Shown: positions 1-10,500, numbered from the stretch's first letter. The stretch is DNA of 64,000 nucleotides from Microbacterium jejuense (GCF_019511665.1 NZ_JAEUAW010000017.1:1-64000); one strand, 5' to 3'. Numbers and translations are program-made. Notes: generated from the letters alone by a model not told the origin.

Positions 1-21
1 GGCGGATGCGGGGAGGGTCAT
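1..21 (-). CDS. Start of a gene running off the left edge
   Basis: An ATG at 21 on the minus strand begins a reading frame of seven codons (Met-Thr-Leu-Pro-Ala-Ser-Ala) before the window ends. A GAGGA ribosome binding site lies five bases upstream, and the start sits 13 bases after the stop of the repeat protein at 35, so it is almost certainly the next gene of the same operon. Related actinobacterial operons often carry a PP2C-type phosphatase here. That identity is a guess from context, because nothing in seven residues supports it. Confidence 0.5.
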
Positions 22-34
22 CGGAATCCTCGGT

Positions 35-898
35 TCAGGTCAGCAGCAGCACGAGCGCCACGACGGCGGCGGCGAGCACCACGATCGACACCGCGACCGC
101 GATCAGCAGACGTCGGCGACGACGACGCGACGCCGTGCCGTCCAGGGCCGGCGGAGGGGTGACAGAAGACGGCGGGGCGACCACGGCGCGCGTCGCGACC
201 ACCGGGCCGACGGACCGCGGCGCACGGCGGTCCGGAGCCTCGTCGCCGGGCACGTACGCCGCCCGGCGCGCGATGGGCGTCGAGGCGGGGTCCCCCGCGG
301 GCGGGGCGGCGGGCGATGCGCGACGCACGGAGCGCAGCACGGTCTCGTCCGTGCGGTCCTCCATCGTCGTCCCGCCGGTGGTACGGCCGGACGGCGCCGA
401 GGTGCCCGGGAACGGCTCGGGCGCCGTGGGGCGGCGTCCGGCGATCGAGGTCGCGTCGAGGTCGTCGGGATCTGCGGCCGCCAGGGAACGGCGGGGGGCG
501 ATCACGGTGCCGTCGTCGATGTCGTCGGGCTCGACCGGCGCAGGAGCCCGTCGCGGCGCGATCACCGTGCGATCGTCGAGCTCGTCGGTCTGCGGCACCG
601 GCGTTCTGCGCGCAGACAGCACCGTGGCGTCGTCGGGCACGCCGCGGCGCGTCGACAGCACCGTGTGCTCGTCGAGCGCGTCGTCGGCCGCTGCGCCGTG
701 GCGCGTCGAGAGCACCGTGCGGTCGTCGAGACCGTCGTCCGCCGGCGCGCCGGGTGGCCGCCGACGCGTCGACAGCACGGTGGCCTCGTCCACGTCGGGC
801 GCCCCGGGGTGCGTGGGCTCGTCGTCCGCTGGGCCCCCGTGCCCGGAGGCTCCGCTCGATGCGCCGGCGGCGGGTCGAGGGGGCTCGGGCACGATCAC
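35..898 (-). CDS. Tail-anchored protein with eight phospho-threonine-like repeats
   Basis: This 287-residue protein has a long polar N-terminal region and one membrane segment at the extreme C-terminus (about 263-286) after a run of six arginines, so the repeats should face the cytoplasm. The region from 37 to 193 carries eight copies of a short motif, D-(D/E)-x-T-V-(L/I)-(S/A)-x-R-R and variants, with the Thr at 40, 61, 79, 92, 111, 131, 150 and 186. The neighbouring FHA protein has the same motif once (DETVIARR). FHA domains bind phosphothreonine, and a Ser/Thr kinase heads this operon, so I infer a multivalent kinase substrate that docks FHA domains. The GTG start overlaps the upstream stop (GTGA), which implies translational coupling. 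I do not know a named family for it. Confidence 0.8.
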   Translation of the reverse strand: MIVPEPPRPAAGASSGASGHGGPADDEPTHPGAPDVDEATVLSTRRRPPGAPADDGLDDRTVLSTRHGAAADDALDEHTVLSTRRGVPDDATVLSARRTPVPQTDELDDRTVIAPRRAPAPVEPDDIDDGTVIAPRRSLAAADPDDLDATSIAGRRPTAPEPFPGTSAPSGRTTGGTTMEDRTDETVLRSVRRASPAAPPAGDPASTPIARRAAYVPGDEAPDRRAPRSVGPVVATRAVVAPPSSVTPPPALDGTASRRRRRRLLIAVAVSIVVLAAAVVALVLLLT

Positions 899-2532
899 CC
901 GTCGCTCCGCTGCAGCCGGATCTCGGCGTCGCCGAGCAGGAAGCGGTCACCCGCCTCGACCTCGACGCCGGGGGTCGCCTCGACTTCCGTGCCCATGACC
1001 GTCGCGAACAGGACGCCGTTCGTCGAGTCGAGATCGACGACGTACCAGCGGTCGTCCCGCAGCTGCAGCCGCGCGTGCGTCTTCGACACCGTGCCGTCCT
1101 GGATCGGCACGAGCTGAGCGCTCGGGAACGCGGCGTCCGCCGACGGGCGGCGCCCGAGGATCACGACGTCGGACGTGAGGGCGACCGGGTCGCCCGTCGG
1201 AGGCAGGAGCGTCCACTCGGTGCGCTTGCGGCGCGCGATGACGGTCTCGTCGAACACGTCCTGGTCGTCCTCGCCCGGGACCTCGGGGCGGCCGTGCTGC
1301 GCCGACACCGACGAGCGCGCCGAGAACGGGATGCCCGCGTCGACCCCCGAGACGGCCGAGACCGGTCCCGATGCCTCCGGGAACGCGTCGGCGTCGGCCA
1401 TCGGCGAGCGCGCGGGCGCCCACGGCTCGCGGTCCTCGCCCGTGATCGCGGGGAGCGGCACGTCCGTCACCGGCGGGCGCAGGATGCCCTCGCCGGGAGC
1501 GGCCGGCGCCGACTGCTTGGGCGCGTATCGCTCGGGAGCCTCGTAGGCGGCGGGCACGGCCGGGATGGCCTCCGGGCCGGTCGACGGCACGGCCGAGATC
1601 GGCGCCGGTGCACCCGGGAACGCACCGGTCACCTCGGCGCTGTGGTCGGTGGTGTCGAGACCGAATCCCTGCCAGGGGTCGGCTTCGCCCGTCGGAGCAG
1701 AGGATGCCGCCGGCAGCGGCTCCCCGTCCAGCGCAGCCTCGGCGGCGGCCGCCGAGACGGGGCGTCCAGGCAGCGGCGGCGGAGTCCACCCGCCGGGCGG
1801 CGGGACGACGACCGGAGCGGGAGTCTGCGCGGTGGCGCCCTGGCCGGCCGCGGGGGCGGAGGCCGGTGCTGCCGGTGCCGGCGCTGCGGCCTGAGGAGGC
1901 AGCACGGGTGCCGGCATCGTCTCGGGGGTCGCCGGGGTCGCGGCAGCCGCTGGAGCGGCCGCCGCCGGAGCGGCCGCGGGGGCCGGGGGCGTGTACGCGG
2001 GCGGCGGCGCGAATCCGCTCACGGCGGGGTCGGACGCACCCGGGGCGGGGAAGGCGGCCGGTGCGCCCGAACGCGACACGGGCGAGGGGAACGGCGGCAG
2101 CGGCGGAAGCCCGGCGGCCGCCTCTGCGGCTCGCGGCGACGGCGCGGGGACGACCTCTCGTCCCACCCAGCGGGCGCTCCCCCAGCCGATGACGGATGCC
2201 CACACGGGGAAGACCAGGATGCCCAGCACGGTCATGCCGACGCCGAAGCCGAACGCGACGCTCAGGCGGTACACGACGAACACGAACACCACCACGAGCA
2301 CCAGGGCACCCAGCACCGGGACGAAGGCGATGAGCAGCCACCAGCCGGAGAATCCCGCGAGCTGCAGGAGCACGACGGAGTTGAGGATCGGCACCCACGC
2401 CTTCCACGACTCGACCCCGGACTTGCGGAACACCGCGGACAGGGCGAGCGCGATCCAGACGTACACAGCCGCGGACAGCAGCAGGCTGATCAGCGACCCG
2501 ACGAGGGCGGCGGTGGCATCGGTGGCGTTCAT
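895..2532 (-). CDS. Membrane FHA-domain protein (DUF5684-like N-terminus)
   Basis: This 545-residue protein has about four membrane segments in residues 8-120, resembling DUF5684. A Pro/Ala-rich linker of about 300 residues follows, then a kinase-site-like motif DETVIARRKR starting at 428, and a C-terminal FHA domain (about 438-545). Conserved FHA positions are visible: GRRPS, the S-K-T-H core and the STNG loop. By analogy with GarA-type proteins, phosphorylation of Thr430 just before the FHA domain could allow self-binding or partner switching. It probably recruits phosphorylated partners of the operon kinase to the membrane. The ATG overlaps the stop of the upstream transglutaminase-like gene (ATGA). 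Confidence 0.88.
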   Translation of the reverse strand: MNATDATAALVGSLISLLLSAAVYVWIALALSAVFRKSGVESWKAWVPILNSVVLLQLAGFSGWWLLIAFVPVLGALVLVVVFVFVVYRLSVAFGFGVGMTVLGILVFPVWASVIGWGSARWVGREVVPAPSPRAAEAAAGLPPLPPFPSPVSRSGAPAAFPAPGASDPAVSGFAPPPAYTPPAPAAAPAAAAPAAAATPATPETMPAPVLPPQAAAPAPAAPASAPAAGQGATAQTPAPVVVPPPGGWTPPPLPGRPVSAAAAEAALDGEPLPAASSAPTGEADPWQGFGLDTTDHSAEVTGAFPGAPAPISAVPSTGPEAIPAVPAAYEAPERYAPKQSAPAAPGEGILRPPVTDVPLPAITGEDREPWAPARSPMADADAFPEASGPVSAVSGVDAGIPFSARSSVSAQHGRPEVPGEDDQDVFDETVIARRKRTEWTLLPPTGDPVALTSDVVILGRRPSADAAFPSAQLVPIQDGTVSKTHARLQLRDDRWYVVDLDSTNGVLFATVMGTEVEATPGVEVEAGDRFLLGDAEIRLQRSDG

Positions 2533-5126
2533 GGCGTGGGACGCACGGGCTCGGCCCGTCGTCTCCCCCTTTCGGCAAGTCGGACCTGATCGGCGGATCG
2601 GGCGCGGACGCCCGCTTCGGGCTTGAGCGGGCGGAGCAACGACCTCAACGATATTGCCGCACCGGCGGCGCGCCAGAAACCGGCTTCGCGGCGGAGCTCA
2701 CGGCGCTCCGCGTCGACCGCCCGCCAATAGCGCTCGGCGTCGTCGGCCGACATCGCTGCCGGCGAGAACACCGCCCGGTCCGCCTCACGGGCGAGATCGG
2801 CGCCGGCGGGCGTGTGGAATGAGGCGGCGAGCTCGCTGCGGGTGAGCGTGCGGCCCGCGGGGCGGCGGCTGTCGATCGCCGCGTCGACGTACTCGTCCCA
2901 TCCCCCGGCCACCTGCGTGGCAGGCGTGCCGGTGCGCCGGCGACGACGGCGGCGGGCGGCCTTGGCCCACACGATCGCGAGGAACGGGCCGAACGCGATC
3001 AGCAGGACGAGCAGGGCGATGCCGCCGAGCCTCAGGAAGGGCCACAGCCAGGCAAGATCCAGCGCCGTCTGCTGCTCGTCCTGGTCGTCGGACGCGGAGT
3101 CCTCCTGCGTCGGGTCGGGCGGCACTACCTCCTCGACGGTGTCGGGGCGCACCTCGGTGACGTTCTCGGGGTCGCGCTGCTCGGTGACGTCGAGGCTCGG
3201 GCTCTGGCGATACTGCGGTGTGACGTCGATGGCGGTCCAGCTGCCGTCGGCGGCCTGCACCTCGGTCCACGCGGTGAGGTCCTCGGCGCGGCACGCGCCG
3301 TCGTCGCAGACCGACAGCTCGGGCTCGGCCGTCGTCAGGCGCGCGCCCAGCACGACGCGCGACGGGAAGCCGAGCTCGCGCGCCATGAGGGCGACCGCCA
3401 CAGCGAACTGCTCGTCGTCGCCGATGGCCGCGACGTAGTTGCCCGACGCCTCCGCGCGCGGATCGCTCTCGCGCTCCAGCAGGCGGGAGAACATCGTGTC
3501 GATGCGCGCGAGCGAGTGGCCCGACGCGCTCGGCTGGAACGAGTAGTCGCCCAGCGCCTGCGTCCACACCGGAGCGCTCTCGCCCTCGCTGAGTCCGTGG
3601 CTGAGGTAGCCGCGCTCGCGAAGCAGCTTCACCAGACCCGCGAGCTCCGCGCCGTCCGAGCCCGTCGCGTGCTGATCCATCCACGCGCGCAGGCTGTCGG
3701 GCGCGGCGACGCCCTCCTGGCTCCCTGGCGCCTTGAGACTCTCGAGCTCGGAGGCCGCGGGCGTCACCGCGTGCACCACGTAGGAGTCGCCGGCCGCCAG
3801 CCCGCCGCCCGCGGTCTGAACCCCGGCGGCCGCCGAGGCGTTGTAGTAGAACCGGTCCGACAGCGACGCGGCACGGTCGCCGGCGAAGTCGACGGAGCGC
3901 AGGCGGCCCGCCGTCGGCATCCAGATCTCGTCCCACGTGCCGATCTCGACCGTGAGCGCGACCTCGTCGCCCTCACCCGCGTCGAGCGCCGAGGGCACGC
4001 GGACGAAGCGGCCGGCGTCGACGGCGCCCTCGCCGCCGGAGCGGAACACCTCGCCGTCGTAGGCGTCGAGGGTCGCGATGCGCACGCGTTCGGGCAGGGC
4101 GCCCGAGGCCGCTTCGACTCTGAACAGCACGTCGCCCGCGCGGTCGTCGGCGAACAGCGATCGGTACTGCGCGAGCGGGCTGACCTCTGCCGAGAGGTCG
4201 ATGTCGGGTCCGACGGCGGAGCGCAGCACGTCTCGGTCGGCACCGCGCGCGGCGTACGGCACGACGGCGATCGCGATGATGAGCGCGCCCGCGACCATGC
4301 CGGTGCCGAGCACCGTGCGCCGGCGGTCAGCGCCGGTGGGGCGCCGCGAGATGCGCACGCCGCTGGATGCCGCGGCCCGCTGCAGCGCCCGCACGCGCTG
4401 GTCGTGCGTGCGCCACGCGAGCCACAGCAGGCAGGTGAGCAGCCCGGCGACACCGATGGCGGTCTCGACCGGCGCGTACAGGGTGACGGGCCCGAGCACG
4501 AAAGGCGCGCTCACCGACGTGCGGCCGAAGAACAGGCCGAACGACACCATCGCGAGCGCCACCGGCACGGCGAGGTACGCGGCGCGGTCGTCTCGCCACG
4601 CCAGCAGCAGCACCAGGCACGTGCCGATCAGGAACACCACGAGCGCAGGCACCAGCAGATTGCGGTACGAGCCGACGGGAAGCTCGACCGTCACGAGGTC
4701 CTTCCACGCGAACACGAGACCGTTCGCGAGCTCGGCGAGACCGCGCACCAGTTCGGGCACGCCGCCCAGGCGCGCGGGCACCGCGAGCGGCACGCCGACG
4801 AGCACGAGTGTGACGGCCAGCACGCCGGCGACGATCGCGGCGTTCCAGCGGCGCCACCACGCGACGGCGGCGATGGCGCCGCCCACGACAGAGCCGACGC
4901 CGACGAGCAGCAGGAAGCTCCCCGAGCGGTAAATCGGCCATGCCGCGACGGCGGCGACGACCACGATCAGCAGCGCGAACACGGCGCCGGCAGCGATACG
5001 CGGCACGAAGCGCCGGGGAGCGGCGCGGCGGTCCGACGGCGCACCCGGGGCGGCGGCATCCACTCTCGCGCCCACGACGGGGACCTTGCCCGTGCCGGGG
5101 GCACCCGGCGCCTTGCCCGCGCTCAC
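2529..5126 (-). CDS. Membrane transglutaminase-like protein, catalytic residues replaced
   Basis: The 865-residue product has a cluster of membrane helices in roughly residues 40-330, an extracellular transglutaminase-core region around 540-640, another membrane helix near 710 and a basic cytoplasmic tail, the layout of the TgpA family. The usual GDCxxFA motif reads GDDEQFA (about residue 568), so the nucleophilic Cys is Asp. The usual HAW motif reads TAW (about 616), so the His is Thr. Only the Asp in DVTP (about 632) remains. It should therefore be a non-catalytic scaffold or binding domain. I chose the GTG at 5126 because AGGGGAG lies upstream and it overlaps the DUF58 stop as GTGA. Longer upstream starts run into coding sequence of the neighbour. 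Confidence 0.85.
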   Translation of the reverse strand: MSAGKAPGAPGTGKVPVVGARVDAAAPGAPSDRRAAPRRFVPRIAAGAVFALLIVVVAAVAAWPIYRSGSFLLLVGVGSVVGGAIAAVAWWRRWNAAIVAGVLAVTLVLVGVPLAVPARLGGVPELVRGLAELANGLVFAWKDLVTVELPVGSYRNLLVPALVVFLIGTCLVLLLAWRDDRAAYLAVPVALAMVSFGLFFGRTSVSAPFVLGPVTLYAPVETAIGVAGLLTCLLWLAWRTHDQRVRALQRAAASSGVRISRRPTGADRRRTVLGTGMVAGALIIAIAVVPYAARGADRDVLRSAVGPDIDLSAEVSPLAQYRSLFADDRAGDVLFRVEAASGALPERVRIATLDAYDGEVFRSGGEGAVDAGRFVRVPSALDAGEGDEVALTVEIGTWDEIWMPTAGRLRSVDFAGDRAASLSDRFYYNASAAAGVQTAGGGLAAGDSYVVHAVTPAASELESLKAPGSQEGVAAPDSLRAWMDQHATGSDGAELAGLVKLLRERGYLSHGLSEGESAPVWTQALGDYSFQPSASGHSLARIDTMFSRLLERESDPRAEASGNYVAAIGDDEQFAVAVALMARELGFPSRVVLGARLTTAEPELSVCDDGACRAEDLTAWTEVQAADGSWTAIDVTPQYRQSPSLDVTEQRDPENVTEVRPDTVEEVVPPDPTQEDSASDDQDEQQTALDLAWLWPFLRLGGIALLVLLIAFGPFLAIVWAKAARRRRRRRTGTPATQVAGGWDEYVDAAIDSRRPAGRTLTRSELAASFHTPAGADLAREADRAVFSPAAMSADDAERYWRAVDAERRELRREAGFWRAAGAAISLRSLLRPLKPEAGVRARSADQVRLAERGRRRAEPVRPTP

Positions 5127-6529
5127 GACGTCGCTCCCCTCAGGAGCAGGCCGGCCAGGTCTTCGAGCGTGCCGACCGTGAGCACCGTCATGCCCGAGAC
5201 GGGCTGCATGCGCGGGTGCGCGCGCTCGTCGCAGATGAGGCCGACGACCTCGGTGTCGGCCGGGAAGGCGAGCGCGGCCTGCTGCAGGCGCGTCAGCGGG
5301 ACGCCCGAGCCGACCACGACGAACGCGATGGACAGGCGCTCGGCCGACTCGGCCGTCAGGCGGCACACGTCGCCCACCGGCATCGTGCTCTCGAGCAGAT
5401 CCACGCCGCTGAACCCGTCGAGCATCGGACGCGGCGCCGCCGACGGGATGTGGCGGATGGCGCGCAGCCGGCCGCGCACCACGCGCGGGATCTCGGAGCC
5501 GACGACGATCTGCACGTCACGCGCGTCATGCACGGCGCGCAGCCCCAGCGACGCGGCGCACGAGACGGCGAGCTCGAACTCGTCGGCGTCGGCGTACTCG
5601 GCCTCCGAGACCGCCAGCACGACGGCCATGCGGGAACGCCGCGATTCCTCGTACTGCCGCACCATCAGGCGGCCGGTCTTAGCCGTCGACTTCCAGTGGA
5701 TCTGCCGTCGCGAATCCCCCGGCGCGTACTCGCGGATCGCGTGGAACGACATGTCGGCGTCCACGAGCCGTCGCGTCGGGCTGCCCTCGAGGTCGCGGAT
5801 GAGTCCGGCGCTCGTCGACGGCAGCGACGTCGTGCGCGGGTGGACGTAGACCTCGTGCACGTCCTCGAACGCGTGCTCGCGGCGCAGCAGCCCGATCGGG
5901 TCGCTGCGCACCGTCGTCGCCGGTCCCACCGTCACGATCCCGCGGCGCATGCCGGGGATGTCGAGCTGCTGCGCGATGTGGTGCCCGGGCCGCAGGAGCG
6001 GCACGCCGAACTCCACGAGTCCCGCACCCACCGGGATGTCGATGCGTCCCGGCAGCGACAGGCGGTGGCCGTCGTTGCGCACCACGATCTCGCCGGCCAC
6101 GTCGTCTCCCGCGACGACCCGCTCGTGCGTGAGCGTCAGGTCGACGTCGTACGAGCGCGCGCCGAACAGGAACGGGATCGCCGCGAGGAGCAGAAGAACG
6201 GATGCCGCCCCCGCGACCATCCACTCGACCCAGCCGAACAGCATCCCGAGCACGAGACCGACGGTCGCGGCGAACGCGACGAGCGCGCCGGCAGGGCGGA
6301 TGGTCTCGGCGGACCACTCGGCCGCCGTCCGGATGCCCGAGCCGGCGGCGCGCCACACGCCGGTCCACCACACGGCGGCGCGCACGAACGCGCGCGACCG
6401 CCGTGACCGGCCCGTGGAGCCGAACGCCGTGCTCGTCGCGGTGACGTGCGTGCGTCCGGACGCGCCGGTGCGACCGGCGGTGCCGGTGGAGTGGACGGTG
6501 CGGGTGAGCCGCGACTCTTCGAGGGTCAT
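5123..6529 (-). CDS. DUF58 domain membrane protein
   Basis: The 468-residue protein has a basic N-terminus, two membrane helices near residues 72-112 and a cytoplasmic DUF58 domain. The diagnostic motif APGDSRRQIHW lies at about 266-276. DUF58 proteins usually partner a MoxR-type AAA ATPase, and that gene lies immediately upstream with an ATGA overlap (start at 6529). The pair probably acts as a chaperone or metal-insertion-like module on a membrane target, by analogy with MoxR/DUF58 pairs. The actual client is unknown; the neighbouring giant Ig-like protein and the transglutaminase-like protein are the obvious candidates. Confidence 0.9.
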   Translation of the reverse strand: MTLEESRLTRTVHSTGTAGRTGASGRTHVTATSTAFGSTGRSRRSRAFVRAAVWWTGVWRAAGSGIRTAAEWSAETIRPAGALVAFAATVGLVLGMLFGWVEWMVAGAASVLLLLAAIPFLFGARSYDVDLTLTHERVVAGDDVAGEIVVRNDGHRLSLPGRIDIPVGAGLVEFGVPLLRPGHHIAQQLDIPGMRRGIVTVGPATTVRSDPIGLLRREHAFEDVHEVYVHPRTTSLPSTSAGLIRDLEGSPTRRLVDADMSFHAIREYAPGDSRRQIHWKSTAKTGRLMVRQYEESRRSRMAVVLAVSEAEYADADEFELAVSCAASLGLRAVHDARDVQIVVGSEIPRVVRGRLRAIRHIPSAAPRPMLDGFSGVDLLESTMPVGDVCRLTAESAERLSIAFVVVGSGVPLTRLQQAALAFPADTEVVGLICDERAHPRMQPVSGMTVLTVGTLEDLAGLLLRGATS

Positions 6530-7491
6530 GCGGTCTCGCGTCGGGAGGGCGGTGCCACGTCGAGCAGCACCTGCCCGACCACGGTCTCTTGCGTGACGCC
6601 GTCGAACTCGGCCTCGGGGTGCAGGATCAGGCGGTGCGACAGCACCGGCACGGCCAGCGCCTTGACGTCGTCGGGCGTCGCGTACGTGCGGCCCTGCGAC
6701 GCGGCGCGCGTGCGCACGGCGCGCGTGAGCGCGAGCGCACCGCGGATGCTGACGCCCAGGCGCACCTCGTCGGCGGTGCGGGTGCTGTCGACGAGACGCG
6801 CGATGTAGTCCAGCACGAGCGCGTCGACGTACACCTGCGCACCCAGGTCGGCCATGCCCACGAGCGCCTGGGGCGTGATGATCGGCGTGAGCTCGGCGGT
6901 CGCGACGGCCGCGCCGTCGAGGATCCGCACGGTCGCGGCGTGGTCCGGGTACCCCAGCGACGTGCGCATCATGAAGCGGTCGAGCTGCGCCTCGGGGAGC
7001 CGATAGGTGCCCGCCTGCTCGACGGGGTTCTGCGTCGCCAGCACGAGGAACGGCACGCCCACCGGACGCGAGACGCCGTCGATGGTGACGCGCCCCTCCT
7101 CCATGACCTCCAGCAGCGCCGACTGCGTCTTCGGGCTCGCGCGGTTGATCTCGTCGGCCAGCACGATGTTGGCGAAGATCGGTCCGGCGTGGAACTCGAA
7201 GACGCCCTCCTTCTGGTCGTAGACGCTGAGGCCCGTGATGTCGCTCGGCAGCAGGTCGGGCGTGAACTGGATGCGCGTGTTGGTGCCCTGCACCGACTGC
7301 CCCATGGCGCGCGCGAGCGACGTCTTGCCGGTGCCGGGGACGTCCTCCAGCAGCACGTGCCCGTCGCTCAGCATCGCCGTCAGCACCAGCTCGACCACGT
7401 GACGCTTGCCCAGCACCGCGCGCTCGACGTTGTCGGCGATCTGGCCGAACGTCTGCGCGAACCAGTCGGCCTGCTCCTGCGTGATGGTCAT
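6526..7491 (-). CDS. MoxR-family AAA+ ATPase
   Basis: This 321-residue AAA+ protein has the Walker A motif PGTGKT at 52-57, a Walker B segment LADEIN near 112-117, and the sensor and arginine-finger layout of MoxR/RavA-type ATPases (AAA_3 domain plus a lid domain). MoxR ATPases act as chaperones in assembly of membrane or periplasmic complexes. The start is an ATG at 7491 with AAGGA about ten bases upstream. It follows the giant gene after a 90-bp gap, the only real gap in this operon, so a promoter or processing site could lie there. Its stop overlaps the DUF58 start. Confidence 0.95.
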   Translation of the reverse strand: MTITQEQADWFAQTFGQIADNVERAVLGKRHVVELVLTAMLSDGHVLLEDVPGTGKTSLARAMGQSVQGTNTRIQFTPDLLPSDITGLSVYDQKEGVFEFHAGPIFANIVLADEINRASPKTQSALLEVMEEGRVTIDGVSRPVGVPFLVLATQNPVEQAGTYRLPEAQLDRFMMRTSLGYPDHAATVRILDGAAVATAELTPIITPQALVGMADLGAQVYVDALVLDYIARLVDSTRTADEVRLGVSIRGALALTRAVRTRAASQGRTYATPDDVKALAVPVLSHRLILHPEAEFDGVTQETVVGQVLLDVAPPSRRETA

Positions 7492-7581
7492 GTCGTTGTC
7501 GTCCTTGGTTCGGGGAGGGAGAGTGGATGCCGCGCCCCGCGGGCGCGCGGCGGTCCGGGTTCAGGGGGCTGGAGCCGGTGC

Positions 7582-10500
7582 CTACGGGGCCCGATCGCTC
7601 AGCCAGGCCGTGCCTGTCCAGTAGGCCTCGGACGAATCGCCGAGCACCACGTACTGCCCGCGCGCCCAGGGTGTCGTGGTCTGCCCAAGACTGCCGAGAG
7701 AGCGCAGTTCGCTGATGTTGCCGGGCACCCGCGCGTAGTCGGGCGTGAAGTAGCCCGGCGAGCCGGCGACGACACCCGTCGGGAGTGGCTCGTTCGGCGT
7801 GCAGTTCGCGACGCTGAACGTCTTCGTCGCGTTGCCGAGGCCGAAGGCACCCCATGACGCCGTCCACCTGAGCCCTTCGATGCTGGCCGTGCCAGCCGGC
7901 ACCTTCCACCCGCCTTCGTACGTCAACTGACGCCCGTTCTTGGCTCGGAAGACGACGTTCGCGTCGCTCCAGGTGATGGTCGCCTTCTTCCCGCCGGCGG
8001 TCGACGAGTTCCCCCCGAGCACCAGCACCTGGCCGCCCTCGCATCGGCCGATGCTCCAGTTCGCCCACACCTGATACGGGGCGCTGCCTGCAGCGGGAGC
8101 GACGGTAGCCCGTGCGGAGTCGGTCTGCCAGAACTGGTGGTGGTACCAGACCTGGATCTGCGGGTCGTTGTCGAAGATCGGGCTGTTCGGGAAGTTCGAG
8201 AAGCGGACCTCGTTGTTGCGCGGGACGCGCTCAGTCGACGTCGGGGTGTCCGTGATCACCCATTCGGCTCGGTTGCCCGCGTCGCGTGGCTGAGATCCGA
8301 CGACGAAGGTGTAGCCCTTCGGAGCGTCGCGGCTCTGCTCCGCTCGGGTGCTCGCCGACGATTCCGCTCGACCGTAGGAGCGGCCGTCCCAGTACGACTC
8401 GACGCACAGACGGTACGTGTAGTCCCTGCCGTCATCGACAGTGAAGTCAGCGTGGAACGAAGTGTCGGTGGCGCCGTTCGCGGGCTGATCCGCGACGCAG
8501 CGCTGGCCCTCTTGAACGACGCCGAACAGCAGCGTCGAGCCGTCGCCGTTCAGGCTGGCCGAAGCCGTCGCCGTGATCGTGGCCGTGCCATCGGCACCTG
8601 GCTTCGAGGTGAGCGACAATGCGGGCGTCTGCGGATTCCCGATCCCGTTCGCCATCGTGGTGACCGTGCCGCCGGAGGCGCTGCCGCCCAGGCCTGGAGG
8701 AAGGTCGAAGCGCGAATACGCCGTGACCGACACCAGGCGCGCCTGGTTGCTGCCGACGCGGTACCAGGGCACCTCGACGCTCGGGCGGTTGCCGTTCACC
8801 GGCACCCGCACCGTCTCGCCGGTGTCGCTCTTGATCTCGAGGCTGCCGGTGGAACCGGTGTCGATGCCGTCGATCACCAGCGACACGATGTTGCCCTGGC
8901 CGTCGCCCGTCACGACCGGCTCGGCCGTCACGCGCTGCGGCGCCGGCGGAGCGTCGTACGCCCACGCGACGGTGCGCACGCTCGACTTGGACTCGCCGAC
9001 CGAGTTGACCGCCCACGCCTCGTAGGTGCGCTGCTCGCCGTTGGGGGCCGGGATCGCCGGGCACGCGCCGTTGGCGGTGCAGCGGGCGACCTCCTGCCCG
9101 TTCCAGCGGATGACGAAGCCCGTCAGCGACGGATAGGCCAGCCGGGCCTCGCCCGGGTCGACCCGGAGCGTCGCCGACCCGTTGGCGTACGACGCCTGCG
9201 ACACGCTCGCGGGTGCCTTGGGGTAGCCCAGCAGGTCGAGCAGCACGCGGCCGTCGCGCTCGGAGTTGGTGACGCGGCCCTGCGCGTCGCGCACCGAGAA
9301 CGACGCCGTGCAGGTCGCGCCCGGGGTGTCGCCCGTCCACGACGCGGTGATCGAGGTCGCCGACGCCACGGCGAAGCTGACGCCCGCGCACGCGCCGGTG
9401 GGCTGCACGCTGACGAGCTCGAGAGGCGTCCCGGGCAGCGGGTTGACCTCGCCGCTCGCGCCGATGACCGGGATGCCGCACGACGAGCCCGACGCCTGCG
9501 TGCACTGCTTCACGACCGAGCCGCCCTGCGGCAGCGTCGAGGGCGCCGCGCCCACGCGCAGGATGAGTCGCGCCGGCGCCACCGCCGGGTGGCTCGTCAC
9601 CGAGACCATCACGACCTCTTCGGACCCGGGCACGGCGCGGTCGGCGCCGGTGACGGTGAGGGTGGACCCGCTCTGCGACACCTCGAACGCGCCGCCGGAG
9701 TGATCCGTGGCGTAGACGATCCCCTCCCAGTCGGCCCGCAGCTGCCACGTCGTCATCGTCTTGAGGTCGTACGTCGCCGTCTCGCCCGGGCCGACCGTGA
9801 TCGAGGCGGGACGCAGCTCGGGCTGGGGGTCGCGCGGCTTCACCGTGATCGGCACCGACAGGTACGTCCACTCGCTCTTGCCGTCGATGCGCACCTGCAC
9901 GCGGCACGCGTCCACCCACGGGGCGCCCGTGCCCGCGTCGTAGCGCACGGTGGTGCCGGACTCGATGACGCACACCGCCTCGGGGCGCGCTCCGGACGCC
10001 TGGATCTCGGCGCCGACCTCAAGCCGCGTGCCCTTGGGCCGCGCCACGAGCTCGGCCATGTCGAACGTCGTCGACTCCTGCTCGGTCACCTCGGGCGTCT
10101 TCGCACCGGCGCGCAGCGTCAGCGCGAGGTCGTCGTCGCCGGGCACCCGGAGGAACCCGTACGAGGTGACCTCCTCGCCCGCGGAGTTCGTGCCGGTGAC
10201 CGCGAACGGGATCAGCCGGGTCTTCTCGGGCAGTTCGCCGCGCAGCTCGGAGCCCTGCACCGAGATGCCCTCGGGCTCGCCCCACAGCGACAGCGTCAGA
10301 TCGCCCACGTCGCCGCCCGACCACGTCACCTTGCCGTCCAGAACATCGACGCCGCGCGGGAAGTCGTCGCGCGTCTCGACCGTGAGGTTCGTGTCGGCGA
10401 CGACGGGGAAGTCGGGCACGCTCTCGCGCACGACCCGCACCACCACGAGGCCGCGGCCGGTGTTGCCCGACGACGACTCGACGTCGTACAGGAACGACAT

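Noticed and set aside
316..2589. Plus-strand open frame of 757 codons opposite the FHA genes
   Set aside because: It is an Arg-rich shadow of the minus-strand operon, whose genes show FHA motifs and ATGA/GTGA couplings.
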